In this document: piece by piece, positions 28,034-36,835 of the stretch
Position numbering within the stretch: position 1 is the first letter of the stretch
Layout: the number at the start of each line of letters is the position of its first letter
From: Mucilaginibacter galii
GTDB taxonomy: Bacteria; Bacteroidota; Bacteroidia; Sphingobacteriales; Sphingobacteriaceae
DNA: 64,000 nt
Reading direction: 5' to 3'
Assembly: GCF_014635825.1 (NCBI RefSeq)
Contig: NZ_BMDO01000006.1
Coordinates: forward strand, 1-64,000
Notes under the pieces: model-generated
The model's input: the letters and a program-made list of their open reading frames with translations, nothing else
What the model was told of the DNA's origin: nothing
Database searches by the model: none
Program-made: the position numbers and the translations under genes

Positions 28034-29137
28034 ATGAGAAAATATTCATTTTTATCCGGCGGCATCCTTTTGGCCGCTTTAGGTTTGGTCTCTTGGGGAT
28101 TTAAAGGGCACCGCGCTGTAGCCACCATTGCACAACACCATCTGACTTCCAACATTGCTTATACCGTTTCGGCTTACCTGAAGGGGGAACAGATGGAAGG
28201 AGTAAGTACCTGGGCCGATGAAAACCGTGATCCCAAAACAGCACCCTGGCACTATATTAACTTACCGCTAGGCCTTTCGCGGGACGCCTTTGTCAAAGCG
28301 GTACAGGAAAGCGATAACAACGTGTATTCCGCCATACTCAAAATGGAATCGACGTTAAAAGATGTGAACGCGTCTGCGGATGCTAAGAATGAGGCGTTAA
28401 AATACCTCATCCATTTAGTTGGTGATGCGCATCAGCCGATGCACGTGAGCCGGAAGGAAGACAAGGGTGGCAACACGATCCAGCTGCGCTTTGACAATAA
28501 AGGAACTAATCTGCACAGCTTGTGGGATAGTAAACTGATCGACCACGAAGGATTAAGTCAGGAAGAGATCGTGAAGACTTATGATACGGCCACACCGGCT
28601 GAGATTAAAAAATGGGAAGCGGACAGCCCGATCGAATGGCTGTGGGAAAGCTACCAGATCACCACTGAACTATATGCGAATGCCAAACCGGGCCAAAACA
28701 TTGACGAGATCTATTACCAGAAATATATACCGGTGATCCGCAAGCGGATTGACCAGGCTGGTATCCGCCTGGCTGGGGAACTGAACCGGGTTTTGGCCGG
28801 TCAGAAAATAACTGCCGTTAAAGCTCCTGCCCCTCCTACCCCGGCTGTAACAGCTATAACGACAACCGTCAAACTGGAGGAAGTCAAAAATTATACAGGC
28901 AAGACTGTAACCGTTAGCGGCAAGGCGTTCAGCAGTCGGGATATCGGCAGTATGGTTTTGGTCAATTTAGGTGCAGCCTATCCCAACCAGTTACTCACGT
29001 TGGCGCTAAAGGGAGAGGCCAAGGCATTAGGTAGCAGCATTGAGGGTAAAGAGGTGACGATCACCGGTCAGGTCATCGATTATAAAGGCAAGCCGGAGAT
29101 CATTATTACCGATCCGGCATTATTGATTGTTAAGTAA
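28034..29137 (+). CDS. S1/P1-type nuclease with C-terminal OB-like domain
   Basis: 367 residues with a signal sequence (about 1-21) that leaves tryptophan (WGFKGHRAV) at or near the mature N-terminus; in S1/P1 nucleases this Trp and the following His bind zinc. Further ligands appear in WADENRD, WHYINLPL, HLVGDAHQPMHV and TNLHSLWDSKLI. These enzymes cleave single-stranded DNA/RNA and remove 3' phosphates, here in the periplasm or outside. Residues from about 275 add a proline-rich linker and a beta-rich domain (GKTVTVSGKAFSSRDIG ... GKEVTITGQVIDYKGKPEI) resembling an OB fold, not part of the core enzyme. A terminator follows. Confidence 0.87.
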   Translation: MRKYSFLSGGILLAALGLVSWGFKGHRAVATIAQHHLTSNIAYTVSAYLKGEQMEGVSTWADENRDPKTAPWHYINLPLGLSRDAFVKAVQESDNNVYSAILKMESTLKDVNASADAKNEALKYLIHLVGDAHQPMHVSRKEDKGGNTIQLRFDNKGTNLHSLWDSKLIDHEGLSQEEIVKTYDTATPAEIKKWEADSPIEWLWESYQITTELYANAKPGQNIDEIYYQKYIPVIRKRIDQAGIRLAGELNRVLAGQKITAVKAPAPPTPAVTAITTTVKLEEVKNYTGKTVTVSGKAFSSRDIGSMVLVNLGAAYPNQLLTLALKGEAKALGSSIEGKEVTITGQVIDYKGKPEIIITDPALLIVK

Positions 29138-29180
29138 CCACCTAAAGCAGCAAGTAAAGTCCCAACTATTATTTCAAATT

Positions 29181-29216
29181 AAAAGCTATCGGGCTGACCG
29201 ATGCCTGGTAGCTTTT
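29181..29216 (+). terminator. terminator after the S1/P1 nuclease gene
   Basis: Stem AAAAGCTA (29181-29188) with TAGCTTTT (29209-29216); the loop can pair further, and a T run closes the right arm. The remaining 29217-29353 shows nothing recognisable. Confidence 0.6.
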
Positions 29217-29353
29217 GATCTAACTGTGCCCAAACCGAACTTGATCAACAATTCATTTTCAGAAATTAGCAATTGCTCGCCTATTTCAAACCTTAGGTAT
29301 TGCCTTTGTCAGTTTTCATCAGTTAAAGTAGTCCTTCATAGAGAATTAGGTTC

Positions 29354-29587
29354 TTAACTACTCTGGCCAAGATAAGGCGCGAGCTGATCAATTTTGGTGA
29401 AAGAACGGATACGCGCTAATCTATTTGCATTCGCGTCATAATAAACCTCCACATAGAAATTTTCCAGGCTGTAACACTGGATCCAAAGGCCGGCTTCCCT
29501 CCGGTCACCCAGAAAGGTCCCTTTCCAGACTGCTGCATACTGCTCAGCTTCGTTCATATTCAGGAAATCGTAATGGGTGATCATCAT
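29354..29587 (-). CDS. hypothetical small acidic protein
   Basis: About 77 residues from tandem ATGs at 29587/29584 (MMITHYDFLNMNEAEQYAA). I do not recognise a characterised family. The sequence is aromatic-rich with a strand pattern (LENFYVEVYYDANANRLARIRSF) and a final helix. It starts 14 bases after the AlkB stop codon and ends the minus-strand operon that begins at 30967, so it travels with AlkB and the Cdd1-type protein and is probably induced with them. Confidence 0.6.
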   Translation of the reverse strand: MMITHYDFLNMNEAEQYAAVWKGTFLGDRREAGLWIQCYSLENFYVEVYYDANANRLARIRSFTKIDQLAPYLGQSS

Positions 29588-29600
29588 TGCAAAATAGGAA

Positions 29601-30209
29601 TTATTTGACAACACGAAAAGTCAAGTTCACCCTTGCCTGCATCGTCCTGGCGGATTTAGCGATCCGATGCTCCCAGTTTTCCTGTAAGCCCGCTTTCATT
29701 AACAAAAAGGAACCATGTTCCAGCTTTACTGAGTAATGTTCTTTATGGTTGTGTTTGTTACGTATGTCAAAACTCCGTACCTGACCAAAGGAAACCGATG
29801 CAATCACTGGATTCCTGCCCAATATCTCTTCCTTATCGCTATGCCAGGCCACTGAGTCATTACCGTCCCGGTAATAATTCAGCAGCACACTATTGAATTG
29901 AACCCCGGCCATAGGTTCGACCAGTTCTTTGATCATCAGCAGTTCGCGTGTCCACCTCAAAGGAATGGTCTTCTTTAATGACTGGTAGTCGTACGCATCC
30001 GGATCACCGTACCAGGCGGTCAGGCGTGGCGTGACCACTTCTTTGGTATACATCATTCTTACCTGTTGTTTCCAGGGTGTCTCTTCAATGAATTTTTCCA
30101 GAAATTGCCGGCCGATGAACGGCTCGATCAGTTTCGGGATGTACTCCAGGTATTTTGTTGGCAATCCCTTACTTTGCCCGGCTTCCGCAAATAACGCTAG
30201 TTGTTCCAT
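29601..30209 (-). CDS. AlkB-type 2-oxoglutarate dioxygenase
   Basis: 202 residues. The Fe(II)-binding motif is HSDKEE (HxD) near residue 125, with a distal histidine (ENWEHRIAKS) near 180 and the oxoglutarate-binding arginine in ARVNLTFR at the C-terminus. NYYRDGNDSVAWHSD is the usual family core. AlkB enzymes repair alkylated bases in DNA/RNA by oxidative demethylation. It lies in a four-gene minus-strand operon that is divergent from an imuA-imuB-dnaE2 operon, which fits a DNA-damage role. Confidence 0.88.
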   Translation of the reverse strand: MEQLALFAEAGQSKGLPTKYLEYIPKLIEPFIGRQFLEKFIEETPWKQQVRMMYTKEVVTPRLTAWYGDPDAYDYQSLKKTIPLRWTRELLMIKELVEPMAGVQFNSVLLNYYRDGNDSVAWHSDKEEILGRNPVIASVSFGQVRSFDIRNKHNHKEHYSVKLEHGSFLLMKAGLQENWEHRIAKSARTMQARVNLTFRVVK

Positions 30210-30213
30210 CTTT

Positions 30214-30708
30214 TTACTTTTTCAAATGCGCTTTGGCTTTTGGGTATTGATCCGTTTCGTACCAGGCCATTACCGGCCGGTCTGCCGGAAAGCCAAACTC
30301 TGCACGGTAAGCTTTTCGCTCTTTAGTAAAATCCCACCAGCGTTTGCTTTCGTCTTTATGCTCAATATAATGAACCAAAAGCCGGTAAGAATCTTCCACA
30401 CACGGATCAGCCCAGCAACCGCAATGCTTTTCATAGGCATCGAATAACTCAACCGCACCTTTGCCTTTCAATTGCTCCAGTGCATAGTACCCCTGGGCAA
30501 TCAGTTCCTTCGCAAAACCGATCCCAAGCGACGGGATACGCTGAAATTCAGCGAGCGCCGATAATTCTCGGGCACGTTCCGGCGAAGCCTTCAATAACGT
30601 CGAGATCTCATCCGGTGCATAGTCACGCAGCGCTTTCAAGCTTATCTTGCGTTCCTTCAGTTGTTGTTTTTCAACAGCAGTCAGCTCCAATTCAATATTC
30701 TTTTTCAT
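30214..30708 (-). CDS. Cdd1-type helix-hairpin-helix protein
   Basis: 164 residues. A helix-hairpin-helix core covers about 45-90 (LAEFQRIPSLGIGFAKELIAQGYYALEQLKG), as in 'pathogenicity locus' Cdd1 proteins, followed by a CGCWADPCVEDSYRLLVHYIE region and an aromatic C-terminal part (RWWDFTKERKAYRAEFGFP). HhH domains bind DNA backbone non-specifically. Its role is unknown; between an unknown gene and alkB, within a damage-type operon, it may be a DNA repair accessory. It overlaps the upstream gene by 17 bases. Confidence 0.7.
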   Translation of the reverse strand: MKKNIELELTAVEKQQLKERKISLKALRDYAPDEISTLLKASPERARELSALAEFQRIPSLGIGFAKELIAQGYYALEQLKGKGAVELFDAYEKHCGCWADPCVEDSYRLLVHYIEHKDESKRWWDFTKERKAYRAEFGFPADRPVMAWYETDQYPKAKAHLKK

Positions 30709-30967
30709 AGAGGCCTCTGATCAGATTATCCATTTCCTTATAATTTCCACTGATTGATCCGGCTATGTGTTCCTGCTCATCAATGTTTAGTGCCGTACCA
30801 TCATAGATCCAGTTACCATCAGCATCGAACAAAATGCGTCCGACATCGCGTTCCTGCAAAGCATCATAAAGCTGATAGCCGTCGCCCTGATCCGGAAAAA
30901 TGCGGACCCATCTTTCAGCGCTTGTTTTGGCAGTTACTGTCTTCTCCTCGAACAACTTACTTTTCAT
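30692..30967 (-). CDS. hypothetical protein, first gene of the alkB operon
   Basis: About 91 residues from ATG 30967 (MKSKLFEEKTVTAKTSAERW). No known family recognised. The middle part (GYQLYDALQERDVGRILFDADGNWIYDGTALN) suggests a small beta-rich domain and the end is helical and charged. It is the first gene of the operon Cdd1-AlkB-hypothetical and its start region contains the shared 17-bp palindrome at 31011-31027. It is a candidate for an undescribed damage-inducible function. Confidence 0.6.
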   Translation of the reverse strand: MKSKLFEEKTVTAKTSAERWVRIFPDQGDGYQLYDALQERDVGRILFDADGNWIYDGTALNIDEQEHIAGSISGNYKEMDNLIRGLYEKEY

Positions 30968-31010
30968 TAAAACAAATGTGGAGAAAAAATTGTAAAAAAG
31001 CATATAAAAA

Positions 31011-31027
31011 TACTAAAAATATTAGCA
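31011..31027. promoter_or_regulatory. palindromic operator, copy A
   Basis: TACTAAAAATATTAGCA lies between the divergent alkB-type operon (start 30967) and the imuA-type operon (start 31058). A plus-strand -7 box TAGATTTG follows directly at 31028-31035, so a bound regulator would cover the promoter. The motif, ACTAA-N5-TTAG(T/C), recurs at 38025 and 40677. Confidence 0.65.
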
Positions 31028-31057
31028 TAGATTTGTGGTTCCAAAAATCTGACAGGC

Positions 31058-31402
31058 ATGGTACCATTTAATTTAGAATTCGAATTTAAGGAAGGTCAGG
31101 TAATCGGCACTGCCGAACAGCTGGATCAATTGACTGATACAGTAGGCTTTATGCGTTATCAGATTGTTGCCGGTGAACGGCGGTCAGTCATCTGTATGAA
31201 CATGGAAGAGGAGCCGCCGACGCCCGTAACTGTCCCCGATGCGGAAAATCAGTATGAAGCTATTCATTACCCCGAACAGTTGTCAGATTTCGATGAAGAT
31301 GAAGTTTTTACCCCCGAAGAGGTCGGCGCGATCGCAGCAACAATCAAAGCATACAATAGCAGCCGTGCGTTGAAATTTGACCAGATGCATTTCGACTTTT
31401 AA
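31058..31402 (+). CDS. hypothetical acidic protein upstream of imuA
   Basis: 114 residues, unrecognised. The first 50 residues are beta-like (FNLEFEFKEGQVIGTAEQLDQL ... MRYQIVAGERRSVICMNMEEE); then comes an acidic linker and a helical end (TPEEVGAIAATIKAYNSS). It is the first gene of the imu operon, 2 bases before imuA and about 20 bases after a -7 box. Its position before imuA is distinctive: the usual cassette starts with lexA or imuA. Possibly a mutasome accessory or regulator. Confidence 0.65.
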   Translation: MVPFNLEFEFKEGQVIGTAEQLDQLTDTVGFMRYQIVAGERRSVICMNMEEEPPTPVTVPDAENQYEAIHYPEQLSDFDEDEVFTPEEVGAIAATIKAYNSSRALKFDQMHFDF

Positions 31403-31404
31403 AA

Positions 31405-32139
31405 ATGGCAACCATGAAAGCAACCAAAGAAGAGATCGTCAGCAAGCTCCGGCAGGATATGCTCCGCTGGGAAGGTTTCCGCCCACCAAAGCCCGGCGCT
31501 GACAACGACCTGGGGCTGGGCCCTGTAGCGGCCGCTTTTCCCGATGGTGTATTCCCGACCGGTGCCATTCATGAGTTTATCAGCAGCAAACCGGAAAGTA
31601 CGGCAGCTACCGGCGGTTTTATCGCGGGATTGGTTCAGAAGTTATTGCTCAGCGGCGGTGCCTGTTTGTGGATCAGTTATACACGGCGGCTCTATCCGCC
31701 TGCGCTCAAACTGTTTGGTGTTGACCCTGACCGGGTAATTTTTATTGATGTGCCTTTGCAGAAAGATGTGCTTTGGGTGACTGAGGAGGCCTTGAAATGT
31801 GAAGGAGTGGCCACGGTGATCTGCGAAACCAAAGACCTGAGCTTTATGGAATCGCAGCGTTTACAGTTGGCAGTGGAGAAAAGCCATGTGACCGGTTTCG
31901 TGCTGAGAAAGGATGTGAAGAAGGTGAACACGACCGCCTGTATAACGCGCTGGCAAATCAGCCCGGTGCGTAGCCAGCTCCGAACCGGCATGCCCGGCGT
32001 CGGGCATCCACGCTGGCAGGTAGAACTGGTAAAAGTCCGGAACGGCAAGCCTGGTAACTGGATCATCGAATGGAAAAAGCAAAGTTTCCAGACCATTATC
32101 GCACCTCGAATCATTGAACCGGCCCGCCGTTATGCCTAA
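31405..32139 (+). CDS. imuA: ImuA-type mutasome protein
   Basis: 244 residues, RecA/SulA-like in outline. The N-terminus (FPDGVFPTGAIHEFIS) and the core (GACLWISYTRRLYPPALKLFGVDPDRVIFIDVP) match ImuA proteins. The usual P-loop is degenerate here (SSKPESTAATGG), as in ImuA proteins that do not need full ATPase motifs. ImuA works with ImuB and DnaE2 in damage-induced translesion synthesis. It overlaps the next gene by a few bases, and the three genes form one operon. Confidence 0.83.
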   Translation: MATMKATKEEIVSKLRQDMLRWEGFRPPKPGADNDLGLGPVAAAFPDGVFPTGAIHEFISSKPESTAATGGFIAGLVQKLLLSGGACLWISYTRRLYPPALKLFGVDPDRVIFIDVPLQKDVLWVTEEALKCEGVATVICETKDLSFMESQRLQLAVEKSHVTGFVLRKDVKKVNTTACITRWQISPVRSQLRTGMPGVGHPRWQVELVKVRNGKPGNWIIEWKKQSFQTIIAPRIIEPARRYA

Positions 32140-33634
32140 GCGTTTTGCATCCATATGGTTCCGGCGTCTGCTTACCGATCAGAAAGCGATCCGCCAGCCT
32201 GAGCTGAAAGGGAAGGCTTATGTCTTTGCCGAACCGGATCATGGCAGAATGCTTATCACCGCGTTAACGGATGAAGCCCGAAAATTTGGGGTCACGGAAG
32301 GAATGACCGTGGCAGATGCAAGGATCATAGCCCCTGACCTGCAGGTCTTTGACGGCATACCAGGTCGCAACCTGAAATTGCTGACCGGCCTGGCAGAATG
32401 GTGTTTGCGATATACGCCATACGTCCAGCTGGATCCACCGGACGGTTTACTGCTGGATGTGACGGGCTGCACCCATCTGAAAGGAGGCGAAAAAGCGTAT
32501 TTACAGGAGATCGTGTCCCGGTTGAAAGCGGCCGGTTATCATATCCGTCCCGCGATTGCCGATACCATCGGTTCCGCCTGGGGCGTCGCCCGCTTTGCGA
32601 CCTCCGGTCTCATTGTACCAGAAGGTGCGCACCGGAATGCACTGATGCCTCTCCCCCCTTCCGCGTTGCGGTTGCCTGCTGACCTGCTGATCAAACTACG
32701 CAACCTGGGTCTGCACCAGATCAGCAGTTTCATCTACATGCCCGATTCGGTATTGCGCCGCCGCTTTGGCAAGAACATGGTCTTGCGTTTAAAACAGGCA
32801 CTTGGCCAGGAAGCGGAATATTTGTTCCCGCTCAAAGAACCCGTTCCTTATACCGAACAGCTGGCTTGCCTGGAACCCATCAAGACAAGGCCCGCCATCG
32901 AGATCGCATTGAACGACCTGCTCGAAAGATTATGTAAACGGCTTTATGGCGAAGGCCTTGGCCTGCGTTCGGTTTTGTTCTCCTGGTACCGGATCGATGG
33001 GAAGAACGGTAACATTAAGATCGGGACCAACCATTCCAGTAACCGGGTGCCCCACCTGTTCAAACTGTTTTTCATCAAGATGGACACGGTTGCCCCCGGA
33101 ATGGGTATTGAATTATTTGTTCTGGATGCGCTCAAAACAGAACCTGTGAGCGACAAACAAAGTGAGATCTGGACATTGAAGGGTGGCGCAGATAACGAAG
33201 AAGTGGCGGAGCTGCTTGACCGGGTCGCGGGACGGATCGGGAGTGCTTACATTCAACGTTACCTGCCCGGCGAACATTACTGGCCGGAACGCACACCGAA
33301 ACCTGATCCGGATATTAAAAAAGCACCCGAAAGCGAATGGCGAACGGACAAACCGCGGCCGATGCAAATACTTGATCAGCCGGAACCAATAGAGACAATG
33401 GCCCTGACACCGGATTATGCGCCCAAACTATTTATCTGGAAAGGAGAGCAACATCTCATCGTCGGTGCCGATGGACCTGAACGCATTGAGCGCGAGTGGT
33501 GGGATGATCCGGGCGAGCACCGGGATTACTATATCGTCGAAGACGAGGCCGGAAGCCGTTACTGGCTTTTCCGTTCCGGGCACTACAACGCAGAGAATAA
33601 TCAGCACTGGTACTTACATGGCTTTTTCGCATGA
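32132..33634 (+). CDS. imuB: ImuB, Y-family polymerase-like mutasome protein
   Basis: About 500 residues from ATG 32132 (MPKRFASIWFRRLL); an ATG at 32114 inside imuA is less likely. The fold resembles Y-family polymerases, but the first catalytic carboxylate segment is replaced (ASIWFRRLLTDQK instead of D.DAFFASVE), as in ImuB, which is inactive and acts as a scaffold for DnaE2 and the sliding clamp. Finger and thumb regions are recognisable up to about 250. It overlaps imuA and dnaE2 by 4-8 bases. Confidence 0.85.
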   Translation: MPKRFASIWFRRLLTDQKAIRQPELKGKAYVFAEPDHGRMLITALTDEARKFGVTEGMTVADARIIAPDLQVFDGIPGRNLKLLTGLAEWCLRYTPYVQLDPPDGLLLDVTGCTHLKGGEKAYLQEIVSRLKAAGYHIRPAIADTIGSAWGVARFATSGLIVPEGAHRNALMPLPPSALRLPADLLIKLRNLGLHQISSFIYMPDSVLRRRFGKNMVLRLKQALGQEAEYLFPLKEPVPYTEQLACLEPIKTRPAIEIALNDLLERLCKRLYGEGLGLRSVLFSWYRIDGKNGNIKIGTNHSSNRVPHLFKLFFIKMDTVAPGMGIELFVLDALKTEPVSDKQSEIWTLKGGADNEEVAELLDRVAGRIGSAYIQRYLPGEHYWPERTPKPDPDIKKAPESEWRTDKPRPMQILDQPEPIETMALTPDYAPKLFIWKGEQHLIVGADGPERIEREWWDDPGEHRDYYIVEDEAGSRYWLFRSGHYNAENNQHWYLHGFFA

Positions 33635-36600
33635 GCTACGTCGAACTACAGCTGACCAGCAATTTCAGCTTCCGGCGTGGCGGCAGCCATCCGGAGGAGC
33701 TCGTCGACCAGGCGGCCGACCTGGGCTATGATGCCATCGGAATTACCGACCGCAATACTTTTGCCGGTGTCGTCCGTGCTTACCAGGTGGCTAAAGACCG
33801 CAACATCCGGCTGCTCCCTGGTGTGCGTCTGGACCTGCTCGATGGCCCCAGCCTGCTGGCCTATCCCACCGATAAGGAAGCCTATGGCCGGCTTTCAGCC
33901 TTACTGACGCTCGGCAACCTACGTGCGGAAAAAGAAAAATGCTTTATCTCCAAAAAGGATGTTTACCAGCACGCGGAAGGCAGCTATTTTATCATCATGC
34001 CGCCTGATAAGCTTACACAGGACTTTGAATTCGAGTTCGTTTTTCAAACGCATGTACGCGATTACCAGCAGTACCTGCCTAACCTGTATATAGCCGCTAC
34101 CAAATACTATACCGGTGATGATGCCAAGCGCCTTTTCTTACTCGCGGAACTGGGCGTACCACTTGTTGCGACGAACGATGTGCATTACCATGATGTGTCC
34201 AGGCGTGAACTGCAGGATATTCTGACCTGCATCCGGGAGAAGTGCACCATTTTCAATGCTGGCTATAAACTGCACCAGAATGCCGAGCGGCATCTTAAAG
34301 AGCGAGTGGAAATGGAGCGTTTATTCCGTAACTATCCGGAAGCGATCGCTAATTCACAGGTTATTGCGGATGCCTGCCGATTCGACCTGAAATCGCTGAA
34401 ATACAAATACCCCAGTGAACTCACGACAGAAGGCCGCACGCCTCAGCAGCAACTGGAATACCTGACTTGGAAAGGTGCTAACAACTTTTATGAGAACAAT
34501 GTACCACCTAAGGTCAAAAAAGCAATCGAAGATGAACTGGAGATCATTGCAGAACTGGATGTTCCAGACTATTTTCTCACGGTAGAAGATTATGTGACGT
34601 GGGCACGCGGACAAGGGATCCTCTGCCAGGGCCGTGGATCAGCCGCTAATTCCGCCGTGTGTTTTGTACTGGGCATTACCTCGGTTGCCCCGGATAAATC
34701 TAACCTGTTATTTGCCCGCTTCCTTTCCAAAGAACGCAACGAACCGCCGGACATCGATGTCGACTTCGAACACGAGCGGCGCGAAGAGGTGATCCAATAT
34801 GTTTACAACCGCTTTGGCCGCGACCGCGCAGCAATCCTGCCGACGGTTTTTATGCTGCATTATAAAGGGGCGGTCAATGACGTTTCCCGTGCCATGGGAC
34901 TATCGGTAGATACTACTAAAACACTATCCGATGCTTTCGGCGAGCTTTCTGATGAAGAAATAACCGCTGAGCAGGTCAGTAAATTGGGCCTTAATCCCAA
35001 AGACCCGCACCTGTTGAAAGTAATCGAACTGACTTCGCAGCTGATCGGCTTCCCCAGGCAGTTGGGCCAGCATACCGGGGGCTTTGTCATTACCGACGGC
35101 AAGCTTAGCGACCTGTGCCCGATCTTCCATGCCCGGATGGAGAACCGCACGAATATCGAATGGAACAAAGATGATATCGATGCGCTTGGTTTCATGAAAG
35201 TGGATGTTTTAGGTTTAGGGATGCTCACCTGTATTCGCAAGGCTTTCGACCTGGTGAAGAGCCATTATGGTGAAACACTTACCCTGGCTAACATCCCGCA
35301 GGATGACCCGAAGGTTTACGAGATGATCACAGAAGCCGATACGCTCGGCGTTTTTCAGATCGAGAGCAGAGCCCAAATGTCCATGCTGCCCAGAATGAAG
35401 CCCAGCTGTTTTTATGATTTGGTGATCGAGGTAGCTATTGTCCGGCCGGGACCGATCCAAGGCGACATGGTGCACCCCTATATCCGGCGAAGGAATGGTG
35501 AGGAAGCCGTAGAATATCCATCCGAAGAGATCCGTTCAATTTTGGAACGGACACTGGGCGTGCCTTTGTTCCAGGAACAGGCGATGGAACTGGCTATAGT
35601 GGCTGCCGGGTTTACGCCGGGCGAGGCTGACCTGCTGCGCCGTACCATGGCGACCTTTAAGTTCAATGGCATGGTCAGCAAGTTCGAGCACAAATTGATC
35701 AGCGGCATGACCTCGCGCGGCTACAGCGAGGAGTATGCCCGCCGTATTTTCAGGCAGCTGGAAGGATTCGGGAGTTACGGTTTCCCGGAAAGCCATGCCG
35801 CCAGTTTTGCGCTCCTCGTCTATGTATCCTGCTGGCTGAAATTCTACTACCCGGATGTATTTGCTACGGCCTTGCTGAACAGTCAGCCGATGGGATTCTA
35901 CCGGCCGGCACAGATCGTACGGAATGCCGAGGAACATGGTGTTAAAATGCTGCCGATCGATGTGAACCGATCGCAATGGGATAATACGTTGGAAACTAAA
36001 CAAGGCCGATATTTTGCCATACGCCGGGGCTTCCGGGAAATCACCGGCATTCGCCAGGAGGAAATGGAAAAACTGATCGCCTGCCGGGTTAAGCCATATA
36101 CCGAACCACACCAGCTTTGTGATGCCGGTGTGAGCGTAGCGACTATGGAAATACTGGCGAATGCCGATACTTTCCGCTCGATGGACCTGGACCGCAGGCG
36201 TGCACTCTGGGAAGTTACCGCCCTGCATGACCGGCCTGTACAATTAATGAAGGGGCAGCCGTCTGAAAGCTTGCATGAGCCTGAGGTCTGTTTACCCGAG
36301 TTAAGGCTCTCCGAACAGGTGGTGCAGGATTATGCAACGACTGGTCTTTCGATCAAGGGTCACCCATTGACCTTTATCCGGCATACACTTGAACTGCTGC
36401 GCATAGTTCCAGCACAGGAAATTATACAGGCCGAGAATAAAACGACAATTAAAACGGCTGGACTGATCCTGATCCGGCAACGACCAGGGACGGCTAAGGG
36501 CGTATGCTTTATCACCCTGGAAGATGAGACCGGGACGACCAACCTGGTGGTTTTTCCCAAGATCTTTGATCAGTATCGTAAAGAGATCCTTCGTGCGCGC

Positions 36601-36834
36601 CTGTTGATGGTCGAGGGTGTTGTGGAACGGACGGAGGTGACGCATATCATCGTGCGCAGAATATTTGACGTGACCAAACTACTGGGCGATCTGACCGCTG
36701 TTCGCAATGAACAGCAACCGGTGCTCACCTTATCCAGGGCAGATGAAAAAGCCGCACCTTTTATTCCAATGGATAAGCCGCTAAAGACGCAGCAGCCTGA
36801 GGACAATTTCCATAAAGGAAGAAATTTCAAATAA
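33631..36834 (+). CDS. dnaE2: error-prone DNA polymerase DnaE2 (ImuC)
   Basis: 1067 residues, the normal length of DnaE2. An N-terminal PHP domain (residues 1-about 200) precedes the C-family polymerase core; the catalytic aspartates are in NEPPDIDVDFEHERREE near 370-385, and the QHTGGFVITD and GSYGFPESHAASFALLVYVS motifs follow. A helix-hairpin-helix and an OB domain end the protein. It performs translesion synthesis with ImuA and ImuB. The start overlaps imuB by 4 bases (ATGA). Confidence 0.92.
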   Translation: MSYVELQLTSNFSFRRGGSHPEELVDQAADLGYDAIGITDRNTFAGVVRAYQVAKDRNIRLLPGVRLDLLDGPSLLAYPTDKEAYGRLSALLTLGNLRAEKEKCFISKKDVYQHAEGSYFIIMPPDKLTQDFEFEFVFQTHVRDYQQYLPNLYIAATKYYTGDDAKRLFLLAELGVPLVATNDVHYHDVSRRELQDILTCIREKCTIFNAGYKLHQNAERHLKERVEMERLFRNYPEAIANSQVIADACRFDLKSLKYKYPSELTTEGRTPQQQLEYLTWKGANNFYENNVPPKVKKAIEDELEIIAELDVPDYFLTVEDYVTWARGQGILCQGRGSAANSAVCFVLGITSVAPDKSNLLFARFLSKERNEPPDIDVDFEHERREEVIQYVYNRFGRDRAAILPTVFMLHYKGAVNDVSRAMGLSVDTTKTLSDAFGELSDEEITAEQVSKLGLNPKDPHLLKVIELTSQLIGFPRQLGQHTGGFVITDGKLSDLCPIFHARMENRTNIEWNKDDIDALGFMKVDVLGLGMLTCIRKAFDLVKSHYGETLTLANIPQDDPKVYEMITEADTLGVFQIESRAQMSMLPRMKPSCFYDLVIEVAIVRPGPIQGDMVHPYIRRRNGEEAVEYPSEEIRSILERTLGVPLFQEQAMELAIVAAGFTPGEADLLRRTMATFKFNGMVSKFEHKLISGMTSRGYSEEYARRIFRQLEGFGSYGFPESHAASFALLVYVSCWLKFYYPDVFATALLNSQPMGFYRPAQIVRNAEEHGVKMLPIDVNRSQWDNTLETKQGRYFAIRRGFREITGIRQEEMEKLIACRVKPYTEPHQLCDAGVSVATMEILANADTFRSMDLDRRRALWEVTALHDRPVQLMKGQPSESLHEPEVCLPELRLSEQVVQDYATTGLSIKGHPLTFIRHTLELLRIVPAQEIIQAENKTTIKTAGLILIRQRPGTAKGVCFITLEDETGTTNLVVFPKIFDQYRKEILRARLLMVEGVVERTEVTHIIVRRIFDVTKLLGDLTAVRNEQQPVLTLSRADEKAAPFIPMDKPLKTQQPEDNFHKGRNFK

Positions 36835-36835
36835 A

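Noticed and set aside
29127-29357. Plus-strand frame after the S1/P1 nuclease
   Set aside because: It starts inside the nuclease end and runs through the terminator hairpin, without any protein-like pattern.
31692-32154. Minus-strand frames opposite imuA
   Set aside because: Shadows of imuA, with biased composition and no family match.
35536-36243. Long minus-strand frame of 235 codons
   Set aside because: It lies wholly inside dnaE2 on the opposite strand and has no recognisable domain; long antisense frames are common in GC-rich coding DNA.
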